Shown here: positions 1-6,345 of the stretch, in pieces | Position numbering within the stretch: position 1 is the stretch's first letter | Layout of the letters: each line of letters starts with the position of its first letter | Source: Acidobacteriota bacterium | Lineage (GTDB): Bacteria > Acidobacteriota > UBA6911 > RPQK01 > JADFOI01 | DNA length: 13,432 nt | NCBI GenBank assembly: GCA_029942065.1 | Contig: JAPYTY010000033.1 | Location: forward strand, 1-13,432 | Direction: 5' to 3' | Notes under the pieces: model-generated | What the model saw: the letters and a program-made list of their open reading frames with translations, nothing else | Told to the model about the DNA's origin: nothing | Databases searched by the model: none | Position numbers and translations under genes: made by a program

Positions 1-176
1 TTCAAATCACTCCGGCTCTAACTTAGAGGGTGGTACCATTCGTGGGGGCAGGTCACTACTGTTAAGAGGCAGGTTTCTTGCCTCCTTCAGGGCCTCCTAC
101 CGCGTGCTTTGTGGAACCAATTATCGAATACTGCCGAGTGGCTTGACCAAGATATGGGCTAACCCATTGAAAACAG
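1..176. other. Left-edge non-coding stretch, no gene recognised
   Basis: I see no gene here on either strand. Two small palindromes are visible: a 5-bp stem with a three-base loop at 16-28 (CTCTA-ACT-TAGAG), and a stem at 66-84 (GAGGCA paired with TGCCTC, extendable to 8 bp with one G-T pair and a TTT loop). The second lies downstream of the minus-strand tRNA gene and could end its transcript, but no clear T-run follows it on that strand. The stretch may be the spacer between the tRNA gene and whatever lies beyond the window. Confidence 0.5.
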
Positions 177-253
177 TGGTGGAGACGAAGGGATTCGAAC
201 CCTCGACCTCCTGAGTGCGATTCAGGCGCTCTTCCGAGCTGAGCTACGTCCCC
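177..253 (-). tRNA. tRNA-Ala (anticodon CGC)
   Basis: The minus strand folds as a complete 77-nt cloverleaf. The 5' acceptor strand GGGGACG (253-247) pairs with CGTCTCC (187-181), followed by discriminator A and an encoded CCA. The anticodon arm is CCTGA-ATCGCAC-TCAGG. With T at position 33 the anticodon is CGC, which reads the alanine codon GCG. The T arm has the usual GGTTCGAATCC loop. Identity is supported by a G3:U70 wobble pair in the acceptor stem, the classic mark of tRNA-Ala. The gene stands alone and faces away from the protein gene at 430. The 3' CCA is genomically encoded. Confidence 0.96.
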
Positions 254-261
254 ACATCTTT

Positions 262-290
262 ATTGTCAACCACCCGGGCGGAGGCGTCAA
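262..290 (-). promoter_or_regulatory. Candidate promoter of tRNA-Ala
   Basis: On the minus strand TTGACG (290-285) and GACAAT (267-262) are separated by exactly 17 bases, a sigma-70-type arrangement. Initiation about seven bases downstream of the -10 box would fall near 255, one or two bases before the mature tRNA 5' end, so the 5' leader would be almost absent. The -35 box matches five of six consensus bases and the -10 box four of six. Confidence 0.5.
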
Positions 291-429
291 TGGCCGACTT
301 TTCCCTATCTCTTGAAAATGAGATTACCGCAGTGGGAATTTGATGCATAATACGGGTCAGGGGGCATCCGGGTTCGGAGAAGTCCCAGCCAAGGGGGCAG
401 GGAAGAGAGAGAAGAGGAAATAACTAGAC

Positions 430-921
430 ATGATCAAAAATGTACTGAAAGGGGTAGCGGTCGGGTTGGCCCTGGTGGTAGTGACCCTGCTGTTTCTCTA
501 TCTCAATCGCAGTGACCCTTATGCCATTATTCCGGGCAAGCAACTCCGCGGAGAGGAAGTCACCGTTCCGATTGAAGACTGGATTTTTGTGAAGGAGGTC
601 CGCACGGTCATCAATGAGGTGCGTCCCTCGGATCCCTACTCGGTCAATACCGGATATGTTCTTCGGGAAGGGGTCCTGTACATACCCTCGGGTTTCGGAG
701 GCGAGAGCAGCTGGGCCCGGTTCCTGATCCAGGATCCGAACATGAGGATCAAGGTGGGAGACAAACTCTACCCGGTCCGGGCCACTCTGGAGGAAGATCC
801 GGAGGTGATCAGCGATCTTCATGAGATCAGGCGTCGGAGGAATCCAAACCAGGAAGAACCTACACCCGAAGAGGCAGCCCGGCTGGCCAAGATGTGGTTT
901 TTTCGACTGGATTCACGCTGA
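430..921 (+). CDS. Membrane-anchored protein of unknown function, possibly flavin split-barrel-like
   Basis: The 163-residue protein starts with one hydrophobic segment (about residues 7-25) after a short basic N-terminus, so it is probably anchored in the inner membrane with the rest outside the cytoplasm. The soluble part has a run reading 'RPSDPYSV' then 'LYIPSGF', and later a block around 'DPNMRIKVGDKLYPVRA'. This recalls proteins of the pyridoxamine-phosphate-oxidase-like split-barrel type, where a Rp-DPysV-LYv pattern is common, but this is resemblance by eye and the fold is not established. The C-terminus is rich in Arg, Glu and Pro. The start is the ATG after a weak purine-rich stretch (GAGG at 414-417, about 12 bases upstream). 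It lies alone between the tRNA and rnpB, in the same direction as rnpB. No substrate or partner can be named. Confidence 0.75.
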   Translation: MIKNVLKGVAVGLALVVVTLLFLYLNRSDPYAIIPGKQLRGEEVTVPIEDWIFVKEVRTVINEVRPSDPYSVNTGYVLREGVLYIPSGFGGESSWARFLIQDPNMRIKVGDKLYPVRATLEEDPEVISDLHEIRRRRNPNQEEPTPEEAARLAKMWFFRLDSR

Positions 922-1009
922 GTCTCCACACAGGAGCCGGAAATGAGGTCTCGCCACTGATGGGGTGATAGGCCCGGGTCCCGCCATATCCATGAACCGG
1001 GCGTCCCTG

Positions 1010-1018
1010 TGCTAGAAT
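1010..1018 (+). promoter_or_regulatory. Extended -10 promoter of rnpB
   Basis: TGC followed by TAGAAT (1013-1018) forms an extended -10 element. Start of transcription about seven bases on would be near 1025, which coincides with the 5' end of the RNase P RNA fold. No good -35 box is seen; CATGAA at 991-996 is the nearest candidate. The same TAGAAT hexamer is the -10 box of the rpsL promoter. Confidence 0.5.
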
Positions 1019-1025
1019 TGAAACC

Positions 1026-1428
1026 TGTCCGGCAAGTAGAGAGGGTGATCGCCTTCCATTCGTGGGAGGAGGAAAGTCCGAGCACCACAGGGCAGGCGTG
1101 CTTCCTAACGGGAAGGAGGGGAAACCCGACGGACAGTGCCACAGAAAATAAACCGCTCCAGAAGGGCATAACGCTCTGCTGGAGTAAGGGTGAAACGGCG
1201 GGGTAAGAGCCCACCGCTTCGATGGCGACATCGAAGGCACGGTAAACCCCACGCGGTGCAAGGCTGAATAGGCTCCGCTAATTGGTCGGCCCGGCCAGTT
1301 CACCGGATTCGTTCGGTGAAGGCGGAGCGGGTAAGCTGCTTGAGGATTGGGGCAACCCAGTTCCTAGACGAATGATCACCGCCCTGAAAAGGGAACAGGA
1401 CTCGGCTTACATCTCTACTTGCCGGCAA
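1026..1428 (+). ncRNA. rnpB: RNase P RNA (catalytic subunit), bacterial type A
   Basis: This RNA is the catalytic part of the ribonuclease that removes the 5' leader from tRNA precursors. The conserved core is visible in order. GAGGAAAGTCCG lies at 1069-1080, and a block containing GGGTGAAACGGCGGGGTAAG lies near 1188-1207. GGTAAACCCCACG follows, then CCTAGACGAATGATCACC in the region that matches the E. coli CCTAGATGAATGACTG block. ACAGGACTCGGCTTAC at 1395-1410 matches the conserved 3' strand of helix P4. The ends close as helix P1: CCGGCAAGTAG (1029-1039) pairs perfectly with CTACTTGCCGG (1415-1425). The length of about 400 nt is usual for type A. Exact ends are estimated from P1. Confidence 0.95.
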
Positions 1429-1438
1429 ATGTTTTTTT
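1415..1438 (+). terminator. rnpB: T-tract terminator after rnpB
   Basis: The 3' strand of helix P1 ends at 1425 and a run of seven Ts lies at 1432-1438. P1 itself closes a whole RNA, so it cannot act as a simple local hairpin. The T-run at the RNA end nevertheless marks the most likely release point. Confidence 0.45.
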
Positions 1439-1597
1439 GATGGTTGCTCCATCGTGTTCTCCTGACCACTGAAAACCGAAATCCGAAACAGATTCCAATC
1501 CGGATGGCTTTCACAATGGCGTGAAAGTGAACCCTTTGTATTTTCACCATCTTTATTGTGTTGGCTGAAATTGGAAAGATAAGACAAAGAAAAAAAT

Positions 1598-1636
1598 TCT
1601 CTTCTCTGTGCCTTTGTGTCTCTGTGGTGAATTTCC
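1598..1636. repeat. Degenerate (C)TCTGTG-type intergenic repeat
   Basis: Within the 257-base spacer between rnpB and the end of the minus-strand cluster, this stretch is built of short repeats of the form CTCTGTG, CTTTGTGTC and CTCTGTGG. It is followed at 1647-1662 by a doubled GAAACCT. From memory, phrases of this kind occur in intergenic DNA of many unrelated bacteria, and I treat it as a non-coding repeat remnant. The rest of the spacer (1439-1597) is AT-richer than the genes around it and shows no gene. Confidence 0.4.
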
Positions 1637-1663
1637 GGATTCGAGAAACCTGAAACCTGAAAC

Positions 1664-1684
1664 GCGCTGGTCGAAGACCAGCGC
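1664..1684 (-). terminator. Hairpin at the end of the lipopolysaccharide cluster
   Basis: A perfect 9-bp inverted repeat, GCGCTGGTC and GACCAGCGC with a three-base loop, begins one base after the stop codon of the last gene in the minus-strand cluster. On that strand it is followed by GTTTCAGGTTTC, which is only moderately T-rich. Position and strength favour a terminator or a 3'-end protecting stem-loop. The stem-plus-three-base-loop style matches the small hairpins at 8436-8638. Confidence 0.55.
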
Positions 1685-1685
1685 C

Positions 1686-2549
1686 TCAGTCTATCTGGAT
1701 CACCGACCGGGTCATCTGAGGCGTTTCCAGTCCGATGATCTTGCCGTACACCTTGCCCAGCTTCACCTCGGCTTCAAATTGAACCGGGATACGCAGGGGA
1801 CCGGTGGAGTACCAGATCAATAAATCTCCCCCATTGCTGAACAGGCCGCCCACGGTACTGATCCTGACCGAGTCGAAGGATCCGATGTCGGTAAGGACTT
1901 CTTCTTTTGCCTGCACCTGGATGGTGACCGGTTTGATCTTGCCGCGGTCATTCAGGTGAATCAAATAGGAATCTCCGGGACGGAAGGAGCGCAGGCGTGC
2001 CACGTAGAAGATGGACAGGATGTCCGATACCGGTCCGGGAATCCCCTGGGTCTCTTCATTGCGGATCTCCAGGGGCGGTTCGACCTCGGTGTTGAACTCG
2101 CGAAGAAGAATGGAGTCGTTGGGGTAGTCAAAGAGAACTTCCAGATCCCTCTTGCGCTCGTTGCGGCGGGTCTGCCTCAGGAGTCGATAGGACTGAAAGG
2201 TTTCGTGATCGATGTTGGACTCAAAACGATCGCGGACCCGAAGAGAGGCCACCGAGTCCAGCAAACCGGCAGAAGATGTCGCCCCGGAGATGGTGTAAAC
2301 AGGGCGCTCGTTGTATCGGGAATCTTTGATGGAAAGAGCAAGTTCTCCCGCCTTGAAAGCAGGTATCAGAAACAGAGGCTTCCAGTTGATCTCAAAGCGA
2401 AGGCTTTCTCCTTCTCGAAAGGGAACGGAGTAGTTCCCGGGATCCCCTAGAAGGGGTTGAGGAACCTTTTCCGATGCTCGGCCGCCTGCCGGGACCATCA
2501 GAAAGGCCGGGATCACCAAGGCCAGCAGGGAAACTCGTTTCAGCTCCAT
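1686..2549 (-). CDS. Exported DUF3108 family protein
   Basis: The 287-residue product starts with a clear signal peptide: basic MELKR, a hydrophobic core (about 6-21) and a likely cleavage after Ala25 in GGRA-SE. The mature part has the DUF3108 pattern, opening with 'FREGESLRFEINW' (a 'PGE-l-Y-v-w'-like start), then an 'aGxxxl' segment and many alternating short strands, as expected for an all-beta exported protein. Its function is unknown. I chose the ATG at 2549 over a TTG at 2564 because it gives a canonical signal peptide. The ATG overlaps the stop codon of the preceding methyltransferase-like gene (ATGGAGCTGA), so translation is probably coupled. It is the last gene of the lipopolysaccharide cluster, which suggests an envelope role by position only. 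Confidence 0.8.
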   Translation of the reverse strand: MELKRVSLLALVIPAFLMVPAGGRASEKVPQPLLGDPGNYSVPFREGESLRFEINWKPLFLIPAFKAGELALSIKDSRYNERPVYTISGATSSAGLLDSVASLRVRDRFESNIDHETFQSYRLLRQTRRNERKRDLEVLFDYPNDSILLREFNTEVEPPLEIRNEETQGIPGPVSDILSIFYVARLRSFRPGDSYLIHLNDRGKIKPVTIQVQAKEEVLTDIGSFDSVRISTVGGLFSNGGDLLIWYSTGPLRIPVQFEAEVKLGKVYGKIIGLETPQMTRSVIQID

Positions 2550-3094
2550 AACATCTTTGCCCAAAGGACCACGGCGATGGTCACGAAGCCCATCACCGCA
2601 TTGTACTCACGGTTTAAGATAAACAACCGCCACTGAAAGTTGCGCGTGAGAGGTGCCGAAAGTGAAGCCTCGGTTGGATTGCCAACTGAAAGGCGGGGCA
2701 AAAAAAGAGGAGTTTGTCGTCGATAGGAGTCGTAATCGGACCCGAATGCCTGTTCGAGTTCTTTTTCCTCTCGCCGCATTACTGGAAGATAGAGGGCGAA
2801 AAAAAGCAGATTGAAGGAGACTACCAGCCACACCTGGGCGGAGGCCAAGGAGAAACCCAGTCCGAGCAGAAAAGATCCAAGGTAGAGTGGATTTCGGGTC
2901 CTTTGATAGGGGCCGCCCGCGGCCAGCTGGCTGCCTTTTTCAATATGGCCGGCGGCCCAGATGCGAACTCCCAATCCTGCAAGAGCCGGAGCCAGTCCCG
3001 CCAGGAAAAGATCCGGCCGGGGATGCGAAAAGTATAGAAAGATCAGAGCAAAAGCCATTCCAGCCGGAACTCGAATACGTTGAACGACAGTCAT
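2540..3094 (-). CDS. ICMT/PEMT-like integral membrane methyltransferase
   Basis: This 184-residue membrane protein resembles the isoprenylcysteine carboxyl methyltransferase / phospholipid methyltransferase fold. The signature is 'GPYQRTRNPLYLG' at residues 61-73 followed by hydrophobic helices. Next comes an 'RREEKELEQAFG' block (107-118) and 'YDSYRRQTPLFLP', matching the E-x-L-x-x-x-F-G-x-x-Y-x-x-Y-x-x-x-x-P pattern of the family. Helices are seen around 13-22, 31-49, 71-105 and 164-180. Bacterial relatives methylate diverse or unknown substrates using S-adenosylmethionine, and the substrate here cannot be read from sequence. The start ATG overlaps the stop of the upstream heptosyltransferase by four bases (ATGA), and its own stop overlaps the DUF3108 start by ten bases, so all three are likely translated together. 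Confidence 0.8.
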   Translation of the reverse strand: MTVVQRIRVPAGMAFALIFLYFSHPRPDLFLAGLAPALAGLGVRIWAAGHIEKGSQLAAGGPYQRTRNPLYLGSFLLGLGFSLASAQVWLVVSFNLLFFALYLPVMRREEKELEQAFGSDYDSYRRQTPLFLPRLSVGNPTEASLSAPLTRNFQWRLFILNREYNAVMGFVTIAVVLWAKMLWS

Positions 3095-4140
3095 TGGGCC
3101 AGGCGTCGAACCACGGCATCGAAAACATCCTCAACTGGAATGTCCATGCAGATGAATTGGTCGCAGGTTCGTTTGTAGGAGTCCGAACAGGGCAAATCAC
3201 GCTTCACGGTCACATCTTCCGGGTTAAAGGGACCGTTGCGCCAGGGAGAGGTGGGTCCCAGGATGGCAACCGTGGGCGTTCCCAGAGCCACCGCCAGATG
3301 CAAGGGGCCGGTATCCCCGGCCACCATCAGTCGGGAGCGGCGACACAGGGCTGCCAGTTGCACGAAGTCAGTGGGGAAGGCCACCACAGGAGATCCAGCT
3401 GCTTCCTCCATTTGCTCGACCAGTTCTTCCTCACCTGGGCCGTAGGCGACAACCACGGGGAGTTCCAGCTGCTGTTGCAGCTGGAGGAGCAGGCGACCGT
3501 AGCTGGGTGCCGGCCAGCGTTTGGTGATCCAGCCGGCGCCGGGGTTGATCAGGACCGGACGGTTGATCCCGGCCAGGTCCAGTTTCCGGTCCACATAGCT
3601 GTCGGCTTCCTCGGGCAGGGTCAAAGGGATCAGGGGGCTGGCTCCGTTGGGTGTGCAATCCAGAGCTCGGGTCAATTCGAGATTGATTTCAATAACGTGG
3701 GGCCTGTTGCCGCTGTCTCCCGGTAAAGTATCGGAATAAAAATAGGCGGAGGCGGGTTCTCTGGATTGCTCTGGAGTAAACCCGACCACCTGACGGGCGC
3801 CCGAAAGGCGGGCCAGGACCGCCGATTTAACAAGACCCTGAAGGTCCAGTGCCTGGTCAAAGTGCTGCCGCCGCAGGGAACCGATCAGCCGAACGGCTTC
3901 GGGAAGGGAGGTGATCTGGCGGCGCCATTTCCTGGTGTCGGCGATCCAGACTCGATGGATGCCTGGAATCCGGCCAAGCAGTGCGGCGTAGGGAGGTTCG
4001 GTCAGCCAGTGAATCTGGGCCTCGGGGTGATGCAGGTGAATATGCTGCTGGGCGGGGATGGCATGAATGATGTCGCCGAATGAGCCAAGCTTGACGATCA
4101 GTATTTTTCGAACTGCGGAGGGGGCGGTAGCGCTACTCAT
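3091..4140 (-). CDS. waaC: Lipopolysaccharide heptosyltransferase I-like (GT9)
   Basis: This 349-residue glycosyltransferase of family GT9 most likely moves L-glycero-D-manno-heptose from ADP-heptose onto Kdo of the inner core at the cytoplasmic face. The N-terminal domain has '[18 protein letters not shown]' with Asp23 in the place of the WaaC catalytic base. The C-terminal domain has '[12 protein letters not shown]' and the ADP-heptose-binding 'GDTGPLH' at 275-281. The GSFGD-type N-terminus and K-R-W-P motif favour WaaC over WaaF, and a better WaaF is present at 6346-7380. The C-terminal tail carries three cysteines (about 318, 326, 331). The ATG overlaps the rfaE2 stop by eight bases (ATGAGTAG), a sign of coupled translation. 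GT9 subfamilies are hard to separate by eye, so heptosyltransferase I is likely and not certain. Confidence 0.88.
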   Translation of the reverse strand: MSSATAPSAVRKILIVKLGSFGDIIHAIPAQQHIHLHHPEAQIHWLTEPPYAALLGRIPGIHRVWIADTRKWRRQITSLPEAVRLIGSLRRQHFDQALDLQGLVKSAVLARLSGARQVVGFTPEQSREPASAYFYSDTLPGDSGNRPHVIEINLELTRALDCTPNGASPLIPLTLPEEADSYVDRKLDLAGINRPVLINPGAGWITKRWPAPSYGRLLLQLQQQLELPVVVAYGPGEEELVEQMEEAAGSPVVAFPTDFVQLAALCRRSRLMVAGDTGPLHLAVALGTPTVAILGPTSPWRNGPFNPEDVTVKRDLPCSDSYKRTCDQFICMDIPVEDVFDAVVRRLAQ

Positions 4141-4627
4141 TTCGGCTCGAGGGTCGGCACTCGGCGATCTGCTTTAAAAGGTCCCTGCTGGAGTGGTCCT
4201 TGGGATCTCCCGCGATCCTGACCGATCCCCCGTAGGCCAGCACGATGTTTCTCTCGGGAACGGAATCTTCGGAGTAGTCGGTACCCTTGGCATGGATCTC
4301 GGGTTCCAGTTCCCGGAGCAGGCGCTCCGCTGTAGGGTCGTCAAAAAGGATCACGTAATCCACACACTCCATGGCGGCTAAAACTTCAGCTCGTTCATCC
4401 TGGTTCATCGCGGGACGGCCAGGCCCTTTCAAGAGTCTAACGGATTCGTCTCCGTTCAATCCTAGCACGAGAAGATCTCCCAGGGCACGTGCAGCCTCAA
4501 GATAACGGATATGCCCGACGTGGATCAGATCGAAACAGCCATTGGCGAAGACCACGGTCTTGCCGGCGGTTCGATATCGGGCCACGATTTTCAGGAGCTC
4601 CGGCAATGCTTTGGTTTTGCTTTTCAC
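4133..4627 (-). CDS. rfaE2: D-glycero-beta-D-manno-heptose 1-phosphate adenylyltransferase
   Basis: This 164-residue nucleotidyltransferase forms ADP-D-glycero-beta-D-manno-heptose from the 1-phosphate and ATP. The motif '[18 protein letters not shown]' contains the HxGH signature (His36-His39) of the cytidylyltransferase superfamily. '[26 protein letters not shown]' and 'HAKGTDY' are typical of RfaE2, and '[11 protein letters not shown]' stands where the family has its C-terminal S-S/T-T-x-x-I motif. In E. coli this domain is the C-terminal half of HldE; here it is a separate gene. The start is a GTG, with AAGG about nine bases upstream. A 113-base gap separates it from rfaE1, the largest gap within the cluster after kdtA-lpxK, and may hold a promoter of its own. 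Confidence 0.93.
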   Translation of the reverse strand: MKSKTKALPELLKIVARYRTAGKTVVFANGCFDLIHVGHIRYLEAARALGDLLVLGLNGDESVRLLKGPGRPAMNQDERAEVLAAMECVDYVILFDDPTAERLLRELEPEIHAKGTDYSEDSVPERNIVLAYGGSVRIAGDPKDHSSRDLLKQIAECRPSSRNE

Positions 4628-4707
4628 CCAGAAAATCCTTGTTTATGCCCCTTCGGGCCCTCCGAACGTACCCCGCCGAATCCTTTCAGTCCCCCTCTTC
4701 CCTATAT

Positions 4708-4745
4708 ATTATAAAATTGAGAAGATACTCGCATGATGCATCATG
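4708..4745 (-). promoter_or_regulatory. Palindrome and TATAAT box between rfaE1 and rfaE2
   Basis: A perfect 14-base palindrome, CATGATGCATCATG (4732-4745), overlaps the rfaE1 stop codon. About 19 bases further along the minus strand lies an exact TATAAT (4713-4708) in a strikingly AT-rich run. No -35 box with proper spacing is seen, because the palindrome occupies that place. This could be an activator-dependent internal promoter for rfaE2 and the genes after it, or simply a decayed spacer. The palindrome is seen; its role is inferred. Confidence 0.3.
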
Positions 4746-5742
4746 AGGGCCGGACATCCCTTCGGACGGAATCCAGAAGTTCGGCTGGAGAGACGGTGGC
4801 GGTACCCTTTTTCATGACCACAAGACCGGCCGCATAGTTGGCCAGTTGCGCCGCCTGCTGGAAGGATCCACCTGCCGCAAGGGCCAGGGTGTAGGTTGCC
4901 GTAACCGTGTCACCGGCACCAGTTACGTCGGCGATCTCATCGCTGCCATAAATCGGGAACGAGGTTACCCTGTCCTCTGTAAAAAGGGACATTCCCAGCT
5001 TCCCTCGCGTCACCAGCAGGGCTTTCAGCTTCCATTCCTGGAGCAGTCGCGAACCTACCTCTTCGAGAACATCCAGGTCTTCTCCGATCTGGATGGAAAG
5101 AGCCGCTTCGATCTCCGTGATGTTGGGTGTGATGGAGGTGGCGCCGGCATAGTTCTGGGGGTGGTCGCGTGAATCCACCACGATGTTCTTCTCATGCTCT
5201 CGTGCCAGCGACAGCGCAGCCTCGCGGATGCCAGGGTTGATGCTCCCCAGGCTGTAGTCGCAAAGGATCAGGGCGTCAATCTCGGGGACCAGTTCTGAAA
5301 GAGAGGTCAGGATCTTCTGCTCGTGCTCCTCGGCCAGGTGATAGGGGTACTCGTGGTCCAGGCGCACCACCTGCTGTTGAAAGGAATGAAAGGAACCGGC
5401 CAGGAATCGGGATTTTCGAGTGGTCTGGAAGGTGGAGTCCTGAAAGGCATATCGTTTTTCGACCCGATCGGACCAACCGGAGAGCAGTTGGTCGGCAGCC
5501 TGATCCCTTCCCAAAAATCCCAGCGGGATCGCCTCGGCGCCCAACTGGGCCACATTGGAAACGGTGTTGGCGCCGCCGCCAGGAGCCGTATCGGTACCAC
5601 GATATTTCAGAATCAAAACCGGGGCTTCCCGGGAGATCCGGGAGATCTCCCCGAACACGAATTCGTCCAGGATGAAATCCCCCAGCACCAGGATCCTCAG
5701 TCGGGGAAATTGTTCAATGAGTGCTTCCAGGCTGTCGTTCAA
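4741..5742 (-). CDS. rfaE1: D-glycero-beta-D-manno-heptose-7-phosphate kinase
   Basis: This PfkB-family sugar kinase phosphorylates D-glycero-D-manno-heptose 7-phosphate at C1, in the ADP-heptose pathway. Seen are 'ILVLGDFILDEF' near the N-terminus, 'ISREAPV', 'GGGANTVSNVAQLGA' (PfkB signature 1), 'DSRDHPQNYAGATSITPNITEIE', and 'DVTGAGDT' with the catalytic Asp278 in GAGD. The start is uncertain. I favour a TTG at 5742, which has GGAG seven bases upstream and gives 333 residues with about 16 before the first strand, as in other family members. An ATG at 5781 is possible but has no ribosome binding site. Both starts lie inside the end of gmhB. The gene corresponds to the N-terminal half of E. 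coli HldE. Confidence 0.93.
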   Translation of the reverse strand: MNDSLEALIEQFPRLRILVLGDFILDEFVFGEISRISREAPVLILKYRGTDTAPGGGANTVSNVAQLGAEAIPLGFLGRDQAADQLLSGWSDRVEKRYAFQDSTFQTTRKSRFLAGSFHSFQQQVVRLDHEYPYHLAEEHEQKILTSLSELVPEIDALILCDYSLGSINPGIREAALSLAREHEKNIVVDSRDHPQNYAGATSITPNITEIEAALSIQIGEDLDVLEEVGSRLLQEWKLKALLVTRGKLGMSLFTEDRVTSFPIYGSDEIADVTGAGDTVTATYTLALAAGGSFQQAAQLANYAAGLVVMKKGTATVSPAELLDSVRRDVRPS

Positions 5743-6343
5743 GTTTTTGCTCCATGATCCAATCAACGGCTTCGAGGACATTCTCGGCAATGTGATCCGG
5801 TCTCTGCAAGGGAACCTCCTCGAGGGATGCGGACACTTCGCCCTGATCCAGAACCTGCAACTCCCCCTCCCCATAACCGGTCTTGATCAGGAGGGATCGG
5901 CATCCAGCACGGTGGCCGGCTTCCACGTCACCCAGTCTATCGCCAATCATATAACTGGTGGCCATCTCGAGCTGGAGTTCCCGTGCCGCGCGTATCAGCA
6001 TGCCGGGCTGTGGCTTCCGGCAGTTGCATTCCTGAGTATAAGTACCCGCGCCCGCTGCCGGGTGATGAGGGCAGTAGTAAAAGCCATCAATCCGGGCGCC
6101 TTCTCGCCGAAAGTCTTCCTGGAGGGAGGCATGCACGTCGCCCAGTTCTTCCTCGTTCAAAAAACCTCGGGCGATGGCCGACTGGTTGGTAATGACCAGG
6201 GTCAGGGCACCGCTTTGATTGATTTTCCTCACGGCCTCCAGTGCCTCCGGGTAGATACGCAGGTCCTCGATTCGGCTCAGGTGCCCGACCTCCTCGATCA
6301 AGGTTCCGTCACGGTCAAGAAAAATCGCCCGTTGATTCCCCAT
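5714..6343 (-). CDS. gmhB: D-glycero-beta-D-manno-heptose 1,7-bisphosphate 7-phosphatase
   Basis: This 209-residue HAD-superfamily phosphatase removes the 7-phosphate from heptose 1,7-bisphosphate, between the RfaE1 and RfaE2 steps. The nucleophile motif is 'FLDRDGT' with Asp10 and Asp12. 'ITNQSAIARG' is HAD motif II. The zinc loop is 'CPHHP' to 'CNCRKP', with Cys91, His93, Cys106 and Cys108 as expected ligands. 'MIGDRLGD' near 132-139 is the motif IV acidic pair. The C-terminal tail after about residue 165 is longer than in the E. coli enzyme, and its coding sequence is shared with the start of rfaE1. The ATG follows the waaF stop by two bases, so the two are tightly linked. Confidence 0.93.
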   Translation of the reverse strand: MGNQRAIFLDRDGTLIEEVGHLSRIEDLRIYPEALEAVRKINQSGALTLVITNQSAIARGFLNEEELGDVHASLQEDFRREGARIDGFYYCPHHPAAGAGTYTQECNCRKPQPGMLIRAARELQLEMATSYMIGDRLGDVEAGHRAGCRSLLIKTGYGEGELQVLDQGEVSASLEEVPLQRPDHIAENVLEAVDWIMEQKLERQPGSTH

Positions 6344-6345
6344 GG

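Noticed and set aside
312..351. TTGAAA and CATAAT as a promoter for the gene at 430
   Set aside because: The spacing is 28 bases, far outside the 16-18 range, and no other -35 fits well.
972..1002. GCCCGG/CCGGGC inverted repeat as a terminator for the gene at 430-921
   Set aside because: The loop is 19 bases and no T-run follows; it more likely reflects chance in GC-rich DNA before the rnpB promoter.
1009..1206. Plus-strand ORF within rnpB
   Set aside because: Its sequence is fully explained by conserved RNase P RNA segments.
1300..1587. Minus-strand ORF of 95 codons over the 3' end of rnpB
   Set aside because: It is antisense to a structured RNA gene and a repeat-bearing spacer, with no recognisable protein features.
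1438..1597. Insertion sequence or transposase remnant after rnpB
   Set aside because: No terminal inverted repeats, target duplication or transposase-like codons are visible.
2887..3726. Long plus-strand ORF opposite the methyltransferase-like and waaC-like genes
   Set aside because: It is a shadow of two well-supported genes with coupled starts; its translation is rich in Gly/Gln/His and shows no domain.
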